Source: a virus
DNA: 25,327 bases
IMG/VR virus record: IMGVR_UViG_3300025698_000051
Coordinates: 1-25,327 of that record
Reading direction: 5' to 3' (one strand)
The notes under the pieces were generated by a model, which was given only the letters and a program-made list of their open reading frames with translations, was not told the DNA's origin and did no database searches. Positions 12,818 through 21,804 of the stretch are shown one piece after another. Positions within the stretch are counted from its first letter, which is position 1. Every line of letters begins with the position of its first letter. The position numbers were made by a program, and so were the translations under genes.

Positions 12818-14502
12818 TATATTATCCTCTCAATCAGCACTGCCTCAATATTCGTATACAGACTCCCTAGTGCCGGATTAACCGCTATTATCTGAGCCTT
12901 CCATGTTCCAAAGTATTCTCTACCGGGTATCATCAGCTCTACGCTGATTATATCATAGATTTGTACGCTGTACCATTGTAATCCATGAAGCTGACATTCT
13001 AACACTCTTGGTATGATAGAGAACCTATCGCCCTCATGCTCTGCCCTCTCTACGGCAAGGGCTTCTGTGAGTAAATATGTTTCTACTTCCAATGTTGGAG
13101 CCTGCCTGTAGCGCTCATAGACTGCATCGTATAAGGTATCATATGTATACGTGGAATCGGTATCATATTTTACAATCACTTTTGCTGCAAGGAGTGAAGA
13201 GTCGGAGGCTACCTTGAGTGTCAAGTTGTCCTTGATGTCATGCCAGCTTATATAATGCTGGATAGGGAGTGACCAGTCATCAATCTTGATGGTCCTCTTA
13301 CCTGTGGGATTGATCTCATATCTGAAGCCTATATTACAGCCAGACTGGATTTTCTTGATAGCTTCAAAGGTTTTCTGCTGGTCAGTGAGTGCTATGCCTA
13401 TGGGGGAGATAAGAGCCTCTGATGCCTCCCATTTGGTTGTATCATAGTTACTGCTGTTATATTCTACCCCAAGGGTCCTTGTATTGATATCCTTGATGAT
13501 ACCCAAAGCGCTTGTGTTGGGATAACCGATAAGATTGCGCACCCTTGTGGGTAGGATTGAGCCTGTATCTTCACCCAAGCCATTCCCTGGGGATCTAGCA
13601 TAAGTAGCAGATAGGACAAAGGTCCCTGTGGTAAGGTCAACACTAATAGGAGTTACATCCTGCCATCCAAAATCACCCTTGCACTCTACTATCCCGATAT
13701 CTGTGAGATATGAAGCTACCCTGAAAGTAGGAGCTACTCCCTCTGCTGTCACAGTGGCCTCAATAGATTTCACCTGTCCATATATAAGAGGGACAGGGTC
13801 TCCTCCCTCATAGAAGTCTGATATGATATTTATATTCTGGCTTTTGCGCTTGTCTTGGACAGCTATAGAGAGCTCTGCAAGGGTAAAGGTAAAGTTTTCG
13901 ATATAGAAGCTGTTCAGAGGTATAAGCTCATTCCTAAGATAATCTCCCTCATGCTCGGGTAGATGGTAGATAAGAAGATCATTCCCATACGTGTCATCAT
14001 CTATAATATCATCAAAGCTAGCATCAACATTATCCATTACAACTGATCCTGATACAAAGGCCATCTGGTCATACTGCTGGAGGTCCGCCTGCTGTGAGAG
14101 AGAAGGGATGCTCTTGATAAGGGGAAGGTAAGGAATGTCCTCTATGTAGATAAGGTCCTTGTCGGTGTAACCAAAGGACTTGCCGATAGCAACATTTTGT
14201 ATGGTAGGTATGGTATCTGGTGAGACATGGAAATAAAGGATTTGGTTTGGAAAGTCAAAGAAGAAGCTTTTTTCATCCGCTTGGCAGTCAAGGATTGAAT
14301 CTACTGAGGAGTAGTTGTCTGTGCTATTTATCACCAATGATTGGATATTGATTATCTCTTCTGAGTTGTCACCGAGCGCACCAAAGATAGTTGTCCAATA
14401 ATCTGCTGTCTGTCTAAGTGCAGGATAGCATATAAATGTAAAGGCTGAGTATGGGGTGAATGCTCTTAGGCTTTTGAAGCGGGTTATTTCGAGTATGGTC
14501 AA
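12817..14502 (-). CDS. Large tail-tip / baseplate hub-like protein
   Basis: A 561-residue protein placed after the distal tail gene and the repeat protein, where siphophages encode the hub or tail-associated protein. It is strand-rich with no membrane segment. The N-terminal part (to about 200) has a segment VSGSVVMDNVDASFDDIIDDD (about 150-170), like proteins with gp27-type or phage-tail-protein domains. The middle includes PVPLIYGQVKSIEATV (about 233-248), and the C-terminal part reads like a second beta domain. The start is TTG (14500-14502), with AGAGG about ten bases upstream and no alternative ATG nearby. Hub assignment is contextual. Confidence 0.6.
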   Translation of the reverse strand: MTILEITRFKSLRAFTPYSAFTFICYPALRQTADYWTTIFGALGDNSEEIINIQSLVINSTDNYSSVDSILDCQADEKSFFFDFPNQILYFHVSPDTIPTIQNVAIGKSFGYTDKDLIYIEDIPYLPLIKSIPSLSQQADLQQYDQMAFVSGSVVMDNVDASFDDIIDDDTYGNDLLIYHLPEHEGDYLRNELIPLNSFYIENFTFTLAELSIAVQDKRKSQNINIISDFYEGGDPVPLIYGQVKSIEATVTAEGVAPTFRVASYLTDIGIVECKGDFGWQDVTPISVDLTTGTFVLSATYARSPGNGLGEDTGSILPTRVRNLIGYPNTSALGIIKDINTRTLGVEYNSSNYDTTKWEASEALISPIGIALTDQQKTFEAIKKIQSGCNIGFRYEINPTGKRTIKIDDWSLPIQHYISWHDIKDNLTLKVASDSSLLAAKVIVKYDTDSTYTYDTLYDAVYERYRQAPTLEVETYLLTEALAVERAEHEGDRFSIIPRVLECQLHGLQWYSVQIYDIISVELMIPGREYFGTWKAQIIAVNPALGSLYTNIEAVLIERII

Positions 14503-14516
14503 TGTATTGTTACCTC

Positions 14517-15674
14517 TTATCCTATGAACTCAAGCTTGCTGTTGTGAATATATATTAAATCAGAATCAGTATCACAACTTATTAGATTTGTTCCGTCGAA
14601 TGTTAGCCCGTGTGGGTCTGGGCTCGCAAAGATAGATAATATTGTTGAAGTAACTCCTGAATGGACATATATTAAATTAGAACCAATATCACAACTTATT
14701 AGATTTGTTCCGTCGAATGTTAGCCCGTATGGGGCTATTGATGGGCTCGCAAAGCTAGAAAGAATTGTGGACGAGATACCATCATGAATATAAATCCTAT
14801 CACTATCAGCATCACAACTTATTAGATTTGTTCCATCGAATGTAAGACCGGTTGGGACTATTGATGGGCTCGCAAAGCTAGAAAGAATTGTGGACGAGAT
14901 ACCATCATGAATATAAATCCTATCACTATCAGCATCACAACTTATTAGATTTGTTCCATCGAATGTAAGACCACTTGGGTATGTAGACGGACTTGCAAAG
15001 CTAGATGATATTGTATCTGTTATTCCGTCGTAGATATATATCAAATCAGAATCAGCATCACAACTTATTAGATTTCCGTTTATACTATCATATGCTAAGC
15101 CTGTTGGCTTTGTAGACGGACCTGCAAAAAGAGTTGACATACTGCTACCCGGTAATTTATAACTCTGGAATCCATTAAATGTTGGCGAGGTCAATCCTGC
15201 AACACTAACTCCCCCCTCCCTATCCACAGTCTGAAACCCACTCCCCTGCCAGAGGTTCATAATCTTCCTCTTGGTCAGTACAGCACCAGCCTTGACAAGC
15301 TGATATGGCAATACTTGATATGATCCATTATACAGCCCATTATTAACAGCATTCCAAGCATACCCACTCAAGTCATTTATCCAAGTTGCTATAAGCGTAT
15401 CCCCTGAAGCCTCAAGCCTGATATACCAAGTCCCATCTGTTGGCGTACCACTTATCACATAATCCTCAGTGTCAACCCTGTACAGATACCCACCATGCGA
15501 TAGGTACGTACCCAAGGCCAGAGCTGGTATAGTGGTACTATTCTCCCACTCCGTCAGCGCCATACTAGGCCCTGCAAGCTGTCTTGTAAATCCTGCTATA
15601 TGTGCATTCTGAGCGTCATAATCCCCTATATTTTCCGGTGGTGTTACAAATTGTGCTACTTTACTTATACTCAT
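14517..15674 (-). CDS. Tail protein with beta-propeller-like tandem repeats
   Basis: A 385-residue protein. The first 170 residues are an unrelated strand-rich region, probably the attachment module. From about residue 185 five repeats of 39-41 residues follow, each with GLTFDGTNLISCDADSD, then (R/L)IYIHDG and FASPS. The repeat has the look of NHL or TolB-type propeller blades, which often bind carbohydrate or protein. Five blades would make a small or incomplete propeller, or a trimer could close it. Its place between distal tail and hub genes suggests an accessory host-contact protein. ATG 15674 has GGGAGG upstream. Confidence 0.65.
   Translation of the reverse strand: MSISKVAQFVTPPENIGDYDAQNAHIAGFTRQLAGPSMALTEWENSTTIPALALGTYLSHGGYLYRVDTEDYVISGTPTDGTWYIRLEASGDTLIATWINDLSGYAWNAVNNGLYNGSYQVLPYQLVKAGAVLTKRKIMNLWQGSGFQTVDREGGVSVAGLTSPTFNGFQSYKLPGSSMSTLFAGPSTKPTGLAYDSINGNLISCDADSDLIYIYDGITDTISSSFASPSTYPSGLTFDGTNLISCDADSDRIYIHDGISSTILSSFASPSIVPTGLTFDGTNLISCDADSDRIYIHDGISSTILSSFASPSIAPYGLTFDGTNLISCDIGSNLIYVHSGVTSTILSIFASPDPHGLTFDGTNLISCDTDSDLIYIHNSKLEFIG
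14526..15126 (-). repeat. Tandem repeats of about 123 bp within the tail gene
   Basis: The motif ATCACAACTTATTAGATTT (+ strand) recurs at 14571, 14688, 14811, 14934 and 15057, giving periods of 117, 123, 123 and 123 bases. Segments 14735-14849 and 14858-14972 are identical over 115 bases, pointing to a recent unit duplication. The period is in frame throughout. Confidence 0.95.
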
Positions 15675-15677
15675 ATA

Positions 15678-16475
15678 TTACCTCGCCTCCCTTATTCCAA
15701 TGTCAAAATCATATTCATGCCCATTCTTTTTAGGTTCCCATGGTGCTGTCAGTACAGCATACAGTGGTTCCATAAAGTCATGGTTCTCTTCGAACGGGTC
15801 TACCCATACATGATAACCCACGCCAGCCGTTTTGTATATGTTTTTATAGGTATTCATATCTGCCCTGCTTACTGCCCTTATAGTCCACTCGTGCTTTCGC
15901 ATGGGCTCGATATACTGTTGGAGAACTTGGCCACCCTCTGCTTCTGATACAAGGCTAACATCCTTGTACTCTTCCTTCCACGTATTTATTGGGTCCGGCA
16001 GAGTGAGACTATCACCTATGCCAAGGCCACCGAGATAGAACCCAGAAGGTCCCTCAATATCAATAATCACCGTCTTGATCTGCATCACTGGGAAGTGCCA
16101 CCCTACAGGGTCATAGACATGGTTGCTCAACCGGTCATAGTAGCCATAGTACTCAGTATCCCAGCCATAATAATGCTCGATCGGATAGCCATAATAGTGG
16201 CCAACATCTCCATCCTCAAAGTAGATATAATCCAATATATCATCTGCATCATTCTTAAATGTCACGCTCATCTTGGTGAGGTTAGTATATCCCCAGAAGA
16301 AGGATGACACTGGTTTCTCAGCATCAAATACCAAAGTAATGGTATCTGTTATCGCTGTGCTCTGATATCTCTTTCTCAAGTATGGACTCTTGAGATTAGC
16401 TACAGGATAGTTACTTGAGCTGTTTATTGTTGTTATATCAGCATCAAGTACCTGGTTATCAAATAATATCTTCAT
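15678..16475 (-). CDS. Distal tail-like protein with YYG repeats
   Basis: A 265-residue protein located right after the tape measure gene, the standard position of the distal tail protein. The N-terminal part (SSNYPVANLKSPYLRKRYQS at about 20-39, then ITLVFDAEKPVSSFFWGYTN) resembles discoidin-like phage proteins that open with a YPxxNL segment. An insert at about 90-120 has HYYGYP, HYYGWD and EYYGYY repeats. The C-terminus includes KHEWTIRAVSRADMNTYKN, typical of distal tail proteins. The ATG at 16475 is preferred (AGG upstream; its start overlaps the mini-ORF stop by ATGA). A TTG two codons earlier is possible. Confidence 0.65.
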   Translation of the reverse strand: MKILFDNQVLDADITTINSSSNYPVANLKSPYLRKRYQSTAITDTITLVFDAEKPVSSFFWGYTNLTKMSVTFKNDADDILDYIYFEDGDVGHYYGYPIEHYYGWDTEYYGYYDRLSNHVYDPVGWHFPVMQIKTVIIDIEGPSGFYLGGLGIGDSLTLPDPINTWKEEYKDVSLVSEAEGGQVLQQYIEPMRKHEWTIRAVSRADMNTYKNIYKTAGVGYHVWVDPFEENHDFMEPLYAVLTAPWEPKKNGHEYDFDIGIREAR

Positions 16476-16513
16476 AAGCAAAAACCTGCCTTTGTATCAA
16501 ATAATATTTTCAT
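16472..16513 (-). CDS. 13-codon mini-ORF from a duplicated start region (relay B)
   Basis: Reads MKILFDTKAGFCL. Its ATG overlaps the tape measure stop (ATGA, 16510-16513), and its TGA overlaps the start of the distal tail gene (ATGA, 16472-16475). Its first 19 bases (ATGAAAATATTATTTGATA) match the first 19 of the downstream gene with one mismatch, 38 bases apart. GAGG lies 8 bases upstream of its start. Whether it is translated is unproven; the double coupling is the argument for it. Confidence 0.5.
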   Translation of the reverse strand: MKILFDTKAGFCL

Positions 16514-19500
16514 CTTGTCAACCTCACTCGACCGTCATTGAATTCTTTCGCTATTACAGTTGCAAGTTCTTTCCCATCAACTTCGATAGTGGTTTTTATA
16601 TTGATATTTCTATTCCCTCCAAGCGCATCATTAATTCTCTCTGCAATCTTATCAGCAAAGTCATTCATGAATGGCATACCACTCTCACCTGCATTGAATG
16701 ATATCTCTGGGAATCCATTCTCGGCTTGTGTTGTCTGAACTCCACCTGCCTGTGGTAGTATAACTCCACCTGTGGCTAGTTTTGGTGCTGGTGGTTCTGA
16801 GGCTATGACTGCAGCAACTTGCAATCCACCAATTGTCGTCGCAAGCGCTCCCATAGCAAGTCCTAACGGTAAGAATGGTTTTGTCATAAATCCATTCAAT
16901 ATTGCTTGTGCTGCGCTTGCGGTTGCTGATGCGATATTCAATTTCCAGGATATCATAGCTGATTCATATTCAAGTTTTGCCTTCTTCTTAGCATACTTCT
17001 CTTCAATAATAGCCTTTTCAACTATAGCCTGTTTCTCTGCTTCATCCTTATCAAGAGTAGATTGCAGTTCATCCTTATCATTTTTGAGCTTATTAGCTGA
17101 GGCGATATCACCGGCATTTGTTGCAGCATCAATCCTATCTTGGATAGCCTTTAGTTGTTTCTTGTTGCTATCCTGTACATCTTCAAGCTCAGTCTGTGCT
17201 TTCTCTGTAGCACTCTCTTCGGCTAGACCAGCCGCCTCAAGCTCTGCCCTCATAGCCGCATCAATGCCATCAATCTTGTTATCATAGATGACAGAGAAGA
17301 GATTGCTCATAGCACCAAGAGCGCTACCTATTTCTGATATAACAGCCTTGGCATTATCAGCAAATGTCTCCCACTTCGTCTTATCTTTAAGAGCGTCGTA
17401 ATATTCGTTGATAGCAATTATCAGATCTTCTGCATCGTGAATGGCCATTTTTGTAAAATCGTGAGAAGCAAGCTCCCTTCTTTTTTCTATATCTATCATT
17501 TCGAGAGATGTCTTACCAATATCTTCAAGTTTATTCTGATATCCCTCAAGGCTAGAAGCGAGGGATGAATTGGCTTGTGCTAGATCATCTGTAGAATCCG
17601 TTGCATTATCTATAGATTCTACTTCATCATCAAAAGACCCTCCTAACGCTATAACCTTTGCTTTCAAATCTTGAACTTCTCTAGATGCAGGGATAAACCC
17701 TTGTGATATGAGGTCTTGGATAGCACCTTTATAAGCAAGTATCTTCTGTGATGTAGCATCATAACTATCAGCATGAGTAGCTTCGATTGCATTTATTTCT
17801 CTAATTCTAGTAGTTAAATCATCGAGCGTCCCTTTTGCTGATTCTTGTGCTTCTGTACTTTTCTTTGTGGCTTCTGTGCCATCTTCTGTAGCCTTTGTAT
17901 TCTTACCAAGAAGCTCATTTTCTATTTCTAGAAGTCCAGCAAGTACCTTTCGCTTTGTCGATTCATTAGTAATTGCATTAGCTGTTGCCCTAATTGTATC
18001 AATATTATCAAGTGTAATATCATTGTATTGACTTAAGAACTTTGATGCATCTTCCGTTGCTTTATTCTCTGCTTTAACAGCATCGACATTATCTAATACT
18101 ACTTGTTTCAATTCAGGATATGCTTGTAAAATCTGCTCTGTTGCTAATTCATTATCAATGTAACTTTGAGTAAGGGTATTTACAAATTGGGCTTCTGTGG
18201 ATTCTGCTTGGGTTAGTTTTGATGTGGCTTCGTTCAGGTCTTCTGCTGCCTTTTTCCTTTTCCATAACTTCCCTTCGTATACAGAGGACGCAGTTACCAA
18301 TTTCCCATTTACTCGAATCATTTCTTTTTGAGATAATATACTTCTGCGTTCAGCTTGAGTTTTTATGTTCAACTCATCAGCAGTATGGCCAGTTCCCTCT
18401 GCCAAATCAGTTAATTCTAAGTCATACTCTTCAATCAATTTTGTTGATTTCTCTATTGTGCTACCATAATCATCAATCTGCTTATTACTCTCGCTATAAG
18501 CTTTTCCAAGTTGTTGTAAAGCTAAATCTCTAGTTGCTTTTGATTGGCTCACCATCGCTTGAGTTAACGCATCGGTCTTTCCAGCAGATTCATCTAATAT
18601 TGTATTATACTCTTTGTTCGCTTGTTTAAGGTCGTCAAGCTTTCCTTCAAGTGTGCCTGCGACAATGCCACTCCCTGACAGCTTTGTGATAAATGTCGTA
18701 ACAGCATCAATAGCATTTCTTATTGCTGGCGTGAATCCTGTTATAAATTTTATCTTAGCGCTCTCTGTTGCACTCTTGAGCCTATCCATTGATCCTTTCA
18801 ATGTATCATTCTGGATTGCATACATTTCAGCTGCCGCATTAGTATCAGTTATAGCTTCGGTATAATCCTCTATTCCCTCTCTACCTGCACTCATAAGAGC
18901 CAGTATCTGGCCTCCTGCTTCCTGTCCAAAGGCTCCCATTACCTCACCTGTTGATAGGCCGGCTTCTGAGAGCGTGCCAAATACATTGGCAAGGGAATTT
19001 GATGATGTGTCAATATCTTCAAAAGATAGCCCAAGAGCAACTAGCTTTTTTGTAGTTGGATCTGTCTCTGCTGCGAGCTTGCCTAATATTGCTTTTAATG
19101 CAGTACCTGCCTGCTCCCCACGATATCCTGCATCATAGAGCGCTTCAAGCGATCCTACGGTCTCCTCAAGGCTTACTCCAAGAGCTGAGGCAACAGGGCC
19201 GACCTGCGTCATGGAGCTTGTCAGCTTACCCATGTTTGCCATCGAGTTGCCGATAGCGGCCGCAAAGACGTTGGAGACCCTAGTAGATTCTGATGCGTCA
19301 AGATTGTATTGCCTAAGAGTGGCCACCATTGATGCGCTTGTTGTAGCGAGGTCGCTCTGGGTTGATCCTGCAAGCATGAGCACACCATCAAGAGCTTTCA
19401 CACTCTCTGTTGCGCTCATACCAGCAGAGGCCAAACTATATAAAGCGTCTGCTGCCTGGCTTGCTGTAAATCTTGTTGTCTCACCAGCTTCCATTGCAGC

Positions 19501-19809
19501 ATTATTTAATGCTTGAAATTCAGCCTCAGTACTTTTTGAAACTGATGCAACATTGGCCATGCTCTGTTCAAACGTCCCTGCGATATCGATAGCACCCTTG
19601 ATAGCCATCGTTATTGCAGCAAAGGCGGCTACTCCTGCGAGTTTGGCTATATTAAAGCCTTTAGAGAGTGACTTACTAGAGGTATTTGATACCTCTTTAC
19701 TCTTATTTCCAATCTGGTCAAGTTTTGTTTTTACCGATTGAACATCGCCATTGAGCTTGTCGAGTTTTATACGTACTTCAGAATATATTGAACCAGCATC
19801 AATTGCCAT
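16510..19809 (-). CDS. Tail tape measure protein
   Basis: A 1099-residue protein, the longest in the late block. The N-terminal region begins with a coiled coil (DKLNGDVQSVKTKLDQIGNK) and a hydrophobic segment (AGVAAFAAITMAIKGAI). The conserved TP901-type tape measure core follows (FEQSMANVASVSKSTEAEF ... LYSLASAGMSA ... LVALGLSFEDI, about 78-330). A long helical region comes next, with a charged coiled coil at about 870-970 and a hydrophobic stretch near 985-1030 (PFLPLGLAMGALATTIGGLQ). Such proteins set tail length and are ejected into the host envelope. By the usual rule of about 1.5 Angstrom per residue the tail would be near 160 nm. The start overlaps the chaperone stop (TAATG). Confidence 0.92.
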   Translation of the reverse strand: MAIDAGSIYSEVRIKLDKLNGDVQSVKTKLDQIGNKSKEVSNTSSKSLSKGFNIAKLAGVAAFAAITMAIKGAIDIAGTFEQSMANVASVSKSTEAEFQALNNAAMEAGETTRFTASQAADALYSLASAGMSATESVKALDGVLMLAGSTQSDLATTSASMVATLRQYNLDASESTRVSNVFAAAIGNSMANMGKLTSSMTQVGPVASALGVSLEETVGSLEALYDAGYRGEQAGTALKAILGKLAAETDPTTKKLVALGLSFEDIDTSSNSLANVFGTLSEAGLSTGEVMGAFGQEAGGQILALMSAGREGIEDYTEAITDTNAAAEMYAIQNDTLKGSMDRLKSATESAKIKFITGFTPAIRNAIDAVTTFITKLSGSGIVAGTLEGKLDDLKQANKEYNTILDESAGKTDALTQAMVSQSKATRDLALQQLGKAYSESNKQIDDYGSTIEKSTKLIEEYDLELTDLAEGTGHTADELNIKTQAERRSILSQKEMIRVNGKLVTASSVYEGKLWKRKKAAEDLNEATSKLTQAESTEAQFVNTLTQSYIDNELATEQILQAYPELKQVVLDNVDAVKAENKATEDASKFLSQYNDITLDNIDTIRATANAITNESTKRKVLAGLLEIENELLGKNTKATEDGTEATKKSTEAQESAKGTLDDLTTRIREINAIEATHADSYDATSQKILAYKGAIQDLISQGFIPASREVQDLKAKVIALGGSFDDEVESIDNATDSTDDLAQANSSLASSLEGYQNKLEDIGKTSLEMIDIEKRRELASHDFTKMAIHDAEDLIIAINEYYDALKDKTKWETFADNAKAVISEIGSALGAMSNLFSVIYDNKIDGIDAAMRAELEAAGLAEESATEKAQTELEDVQDSNKKQLKAIQDRIDAATNAGDIASANKLKNDKDELQSTLDKDEAEKQAIVEKAIIEEKYAKKKAKLEYESAMISWKLNIASATASAAQAILNGFMTKPFLPLGLAMGALATTIGGLQVAAVIASEPPAPKLATGGVILPQAGGVQTTQAENGFPEISFNAGESGMPFMNDFADKIAERINDALGGNRNINIKTTIEVDGKELATVIAKEFNDGRVRLTR

Positions 19810-20459
19810 TATTTGTTATCCTTTTTACGCTCCGCATAGGTCATCCAAGCACGTCGATTGAAATCCTCTTTCTGGAATGCGTTTAGATTCCCATCAAAAT
19901 GGTCTGACGGATTATCATGTCCCAACTTTGCAGATATGGAAGCATTATATAAGTATTCATCTGTCACCAATTTTATATCACTCTTATCTACACCAAGCGC
20001 ATAGGATGTAATATATGACAGGAAGTCATCAGGTAGCACGAGATTCATACTGATACGCTTCACAACAAGATCATTCTCAAGCTCTGTCTTTTTAGGTCCA
20101 TTAGGTAATGATGCAATTAACTTCACGACCTCTTTAATCTCAGCATGTATCGCATCTATCTTTTCCTTGCCACTACCACATATATCAAATATCTCATCAT
20201 ATGTTGGGCTCACGAGAGATATCTTTGCTATCTTGTGCATCATCAATGAGTAATCATATATCTCACGTAATGATGGCTTTTTCTTCATGCGTATCTTATC
20301 TTGAAATGTCTCAATCAATGACATATCAGTTCCACCACATGAGTATGCCTGAGCCTGTGTTATCTCACGTAGAGTGACTGATATCATCCTACCGTTAAAT
20401 GGTACGACGATAAGAGGATATTGGATATCCTTAATTTCTTGCAAGGTGACTTGTTTCAT
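19809..20459 (-). CDS. Tail assembly chaperone
   Basis: A 216-residue protein directly before the tape measure gene, the standard position of the gpG-type chaperone that coats the tape measure during assembly. The C-terminal part DEYLYNASISAKLGHDNPSDHFDG followed by FNRRAWMTYAERKK is recognisable from siphophage chaperones. The ATG at 20459 (AAAGGT upstream) is chosen over an in-frame GTG at 20495, which lies inside a hairpin and has no ribosome binding site. Many phages make a longer form by frameshift, but here there is no second ORF before the tape measure gene, so a single product is likely. Confidence 0.7.
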   Translation of the reverse strand: MKQVTLQEIKDIQYPLIVVPFNGRMISVTLREITQAQAYSCGGTDMSLIETFQDKIRMKKKPSLREIYDYSLMMHKIAKISLVSPTYDEIFDICGSGKEKIDAIHAEIKEVVKLIASLPNGPKKTELENDLVVKRISMNLVLPDDFLSYITSYALGVDKSDIKLVTDEYLYNASISAKLGHDNPSDHFDGNLNAFQKEDFNRRAWMTYAERKKDNK

Positions 20460-20477
20460 AGCAGTACCTTTTACAAT

Positions 20478-20493
20478 GGGGGCTTTCGCCCCC
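20478..20493 (-). other. Strong hairpin between tail tube and chaperone genes
   Basis: GGGGGC / GCCCCC, a perfect 6-bp GC stem. Read on the - strand the loop is GAAA, a stable GNRA tetraloop. It lies 6 bases after the tail tube stop and is followed by ATTGTAAAAGG, not by a T-run. It probably protects the 3' end of the abundant tail tube mRNA or lowers read-through to the chaperone. Confidence 0.6.
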
Positions 20494-20499
20494 ACTATG

Positions 20500-21435
20500 T
20501 TATATTGAATCGACTTTCAAAGCATTGAACTCATTTACGCTCAACTCATATCTAATCCATGCAGGCATGAGAACTTTAGTTGTAGCATCACGATGAGTCA
20601 TCCCCTCAAGATTATATGTGCTATCTGCAAATGCTCTTTCGTGGGTTGCGTCTCCGCCCAAGCCTTTACAATATGGGTACACAACTTGTCTGTAACCAAC
20701 CAATTCTGATTCTCGATTCTCGCCCTGGAGATACTTTCGATAAAACAATTCGATACCAATCATAGGACGTTTTGTTTCAGCTGTAGGGCTTGATATCCCA
20801 CCACTTGCATTGATGATAAGTCCTTCACATAATGCGAATATTTCCCAATCTTCGGCGGTATCTACGACAGGAGCAGTGAAGCCCTTATAGTAGCCATCGG
20901 TTACGACTGTGGTATCAACACCCCATGCGTCAGTAGTTGCGATGGTCTCACCTGCTTTACGCACAGCAGTCTCAGTCATGCTTCTAACAGTATCGCTCTT
21001 GAGATACTTGACCCCAAAACCTTGCCCGATCATACATAACTCTGCGAGCTCACCATATACTTGTAATACAAGACCTGTTGCGGCATTATCATCAGCAAGA
21101 ACTAATCTCCCACTTGTTGCATGATCCTCTGCCGTAATTTCAACAGCAGGGTCCTCAGCTGCAAAAGCGGTTGTGAGTGCTGTCACAATCTCTGCAACAG
21201 TTACCGCTGTCTGGATAGCTGCTGCAGTGAGATCTACCTCTACAGTGATCGCATCTGCATCGTCAATCTTAACAGTAATTGGTACCGCTCCTATCGTATC
21301 CACCCCACCGAAATTGAAGGGTCCTTTTCCACCAACGATATTATCGTTTGATGGTAATGTATTATCATCATTAAGTGCGAAAAAACGCACCCAATCCAAT
21401 CCGTAACCGTAAATCGCACTTTGTTTATCAGCCAT
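20500..21435 (-). CDS. Major tail tube protein
   Basis: A 311-residue protein two genes upstream of the tape measure, where the tube protein sits. It starts with the short motif MADKQSAIYGYGLDW. A separate domain is inserted at about 36-140, with AITVEVDLTAAAIQTAVTVA and ATSGRLVLADDNAATG segments. That pattern is seen in phage tail and sheath proteins as a strand-helix-strand decoration. The rest (about 150-311) carries the tube fold, with the strand-rich KRPMIGIELFYRKYLQGE and a C-terminal PAWIRYELSV. GAGGAG lies just before the ATG. Likely one of the most expressed genes. Confidence 0.75.
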   Translation of the reverse strand: MADKQSAIYGYGLDWVRFFALNDDNTLPSNDNIVGGKGPFNFGGVDTIGAVPITVKIDDADAITVEVDLTAAAIQTAVTVAEIVTALTTAFAAEDPAVEITAEDHATSGRLVLADDNAATGLVLQVYGELAELCMIGQGFGVKYLKSDTVRSMTETAVRKAGETIATTDAWGVDTTVVTDGYYKGFTAPVVDTAEDWEIFALCEGLIINASGGISSPTAETKRPMIGIELFYRKYLQGENRESELVGYRQVVYPYCKGLGGDATHERAFADSTYNLEGMTHRDATTKVLMPAWIRYELSVNEFNALKVDSI

Positions 21436-21447
21436 AATTTGCTCCTC

Positions 21448-21804
21448 TTAATATAATATTCCTGCGACCAGGAATTGTCTTTCCATAGAAATGGTGTTGT
21501 CGTCATTCTCTGTGACAATCCCCGACCATTCGTCCAATAAATCAATTTTTTGATAATTCCCATGCCTCTCTGTTGCTGTAAATCCATCTAGCAAATCAGG
21601 CACGTTTTTCTTCATATAATCCTCAAGAAATAATACTTGTCCTGGGGAGTAATGTCCTATAATTCTATACACAGTACCTCTTCCAATAGGGTCTTTCTCC
21701 ATCTTCACGACAAGATACGGAGGGGCAGGCAATGATGATGACCCAAACGGTACCACATTATTCACGAGTCCTGTTTTTAATTGTTCAACAATTTTACTTA
21801 TCAT
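21448..21804 (-). CDS. Tail terminator / neck protein
   Basis: A 118-residue protein just upstream of the tail tube in transcription order, overlapping the preceding gene by ATGA (21801-21804). It has a helical start (ISKIVEQLKTGLV), a PPYLVVKMEKD strand and a central RGTVYRIIGHYSPGQ strand pair, consistent with tail terminator proteins that cap the tube and join it to the head. The assignment rests on size and gene order more than on sequence. Confidence 0.6.
   Translation of the reverse strand: MISKIVEQLKTGLVNNVVPFGSSSLPAPPYLVVKMEKDPIGRGTVYRIIGHYSPGQVLFLEDYMKKNVPDLLDGFTATERHGNYQKIDLLDEWSGIVTENDDNTISMERQFLVAGILY

Noticed and set aside
16538-19741. Long + strand open frames opposite the tape measure gene (for example 16772-17287)
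   Set aside because: They lie antisense to a well-supported gene, lack ribosome binding sites and encode Ser/Ala/Ile-rich sequence typical of the reverse complement of an alanine- and glutamate-rich coding strand.
20460-20495. N-terminal extension of the chaperone from GTG at 20495
   Set aside because: The codons come from the two arms of a strong hairpin, and no ribosome binding site precedes it; ATG at 20459 has one.
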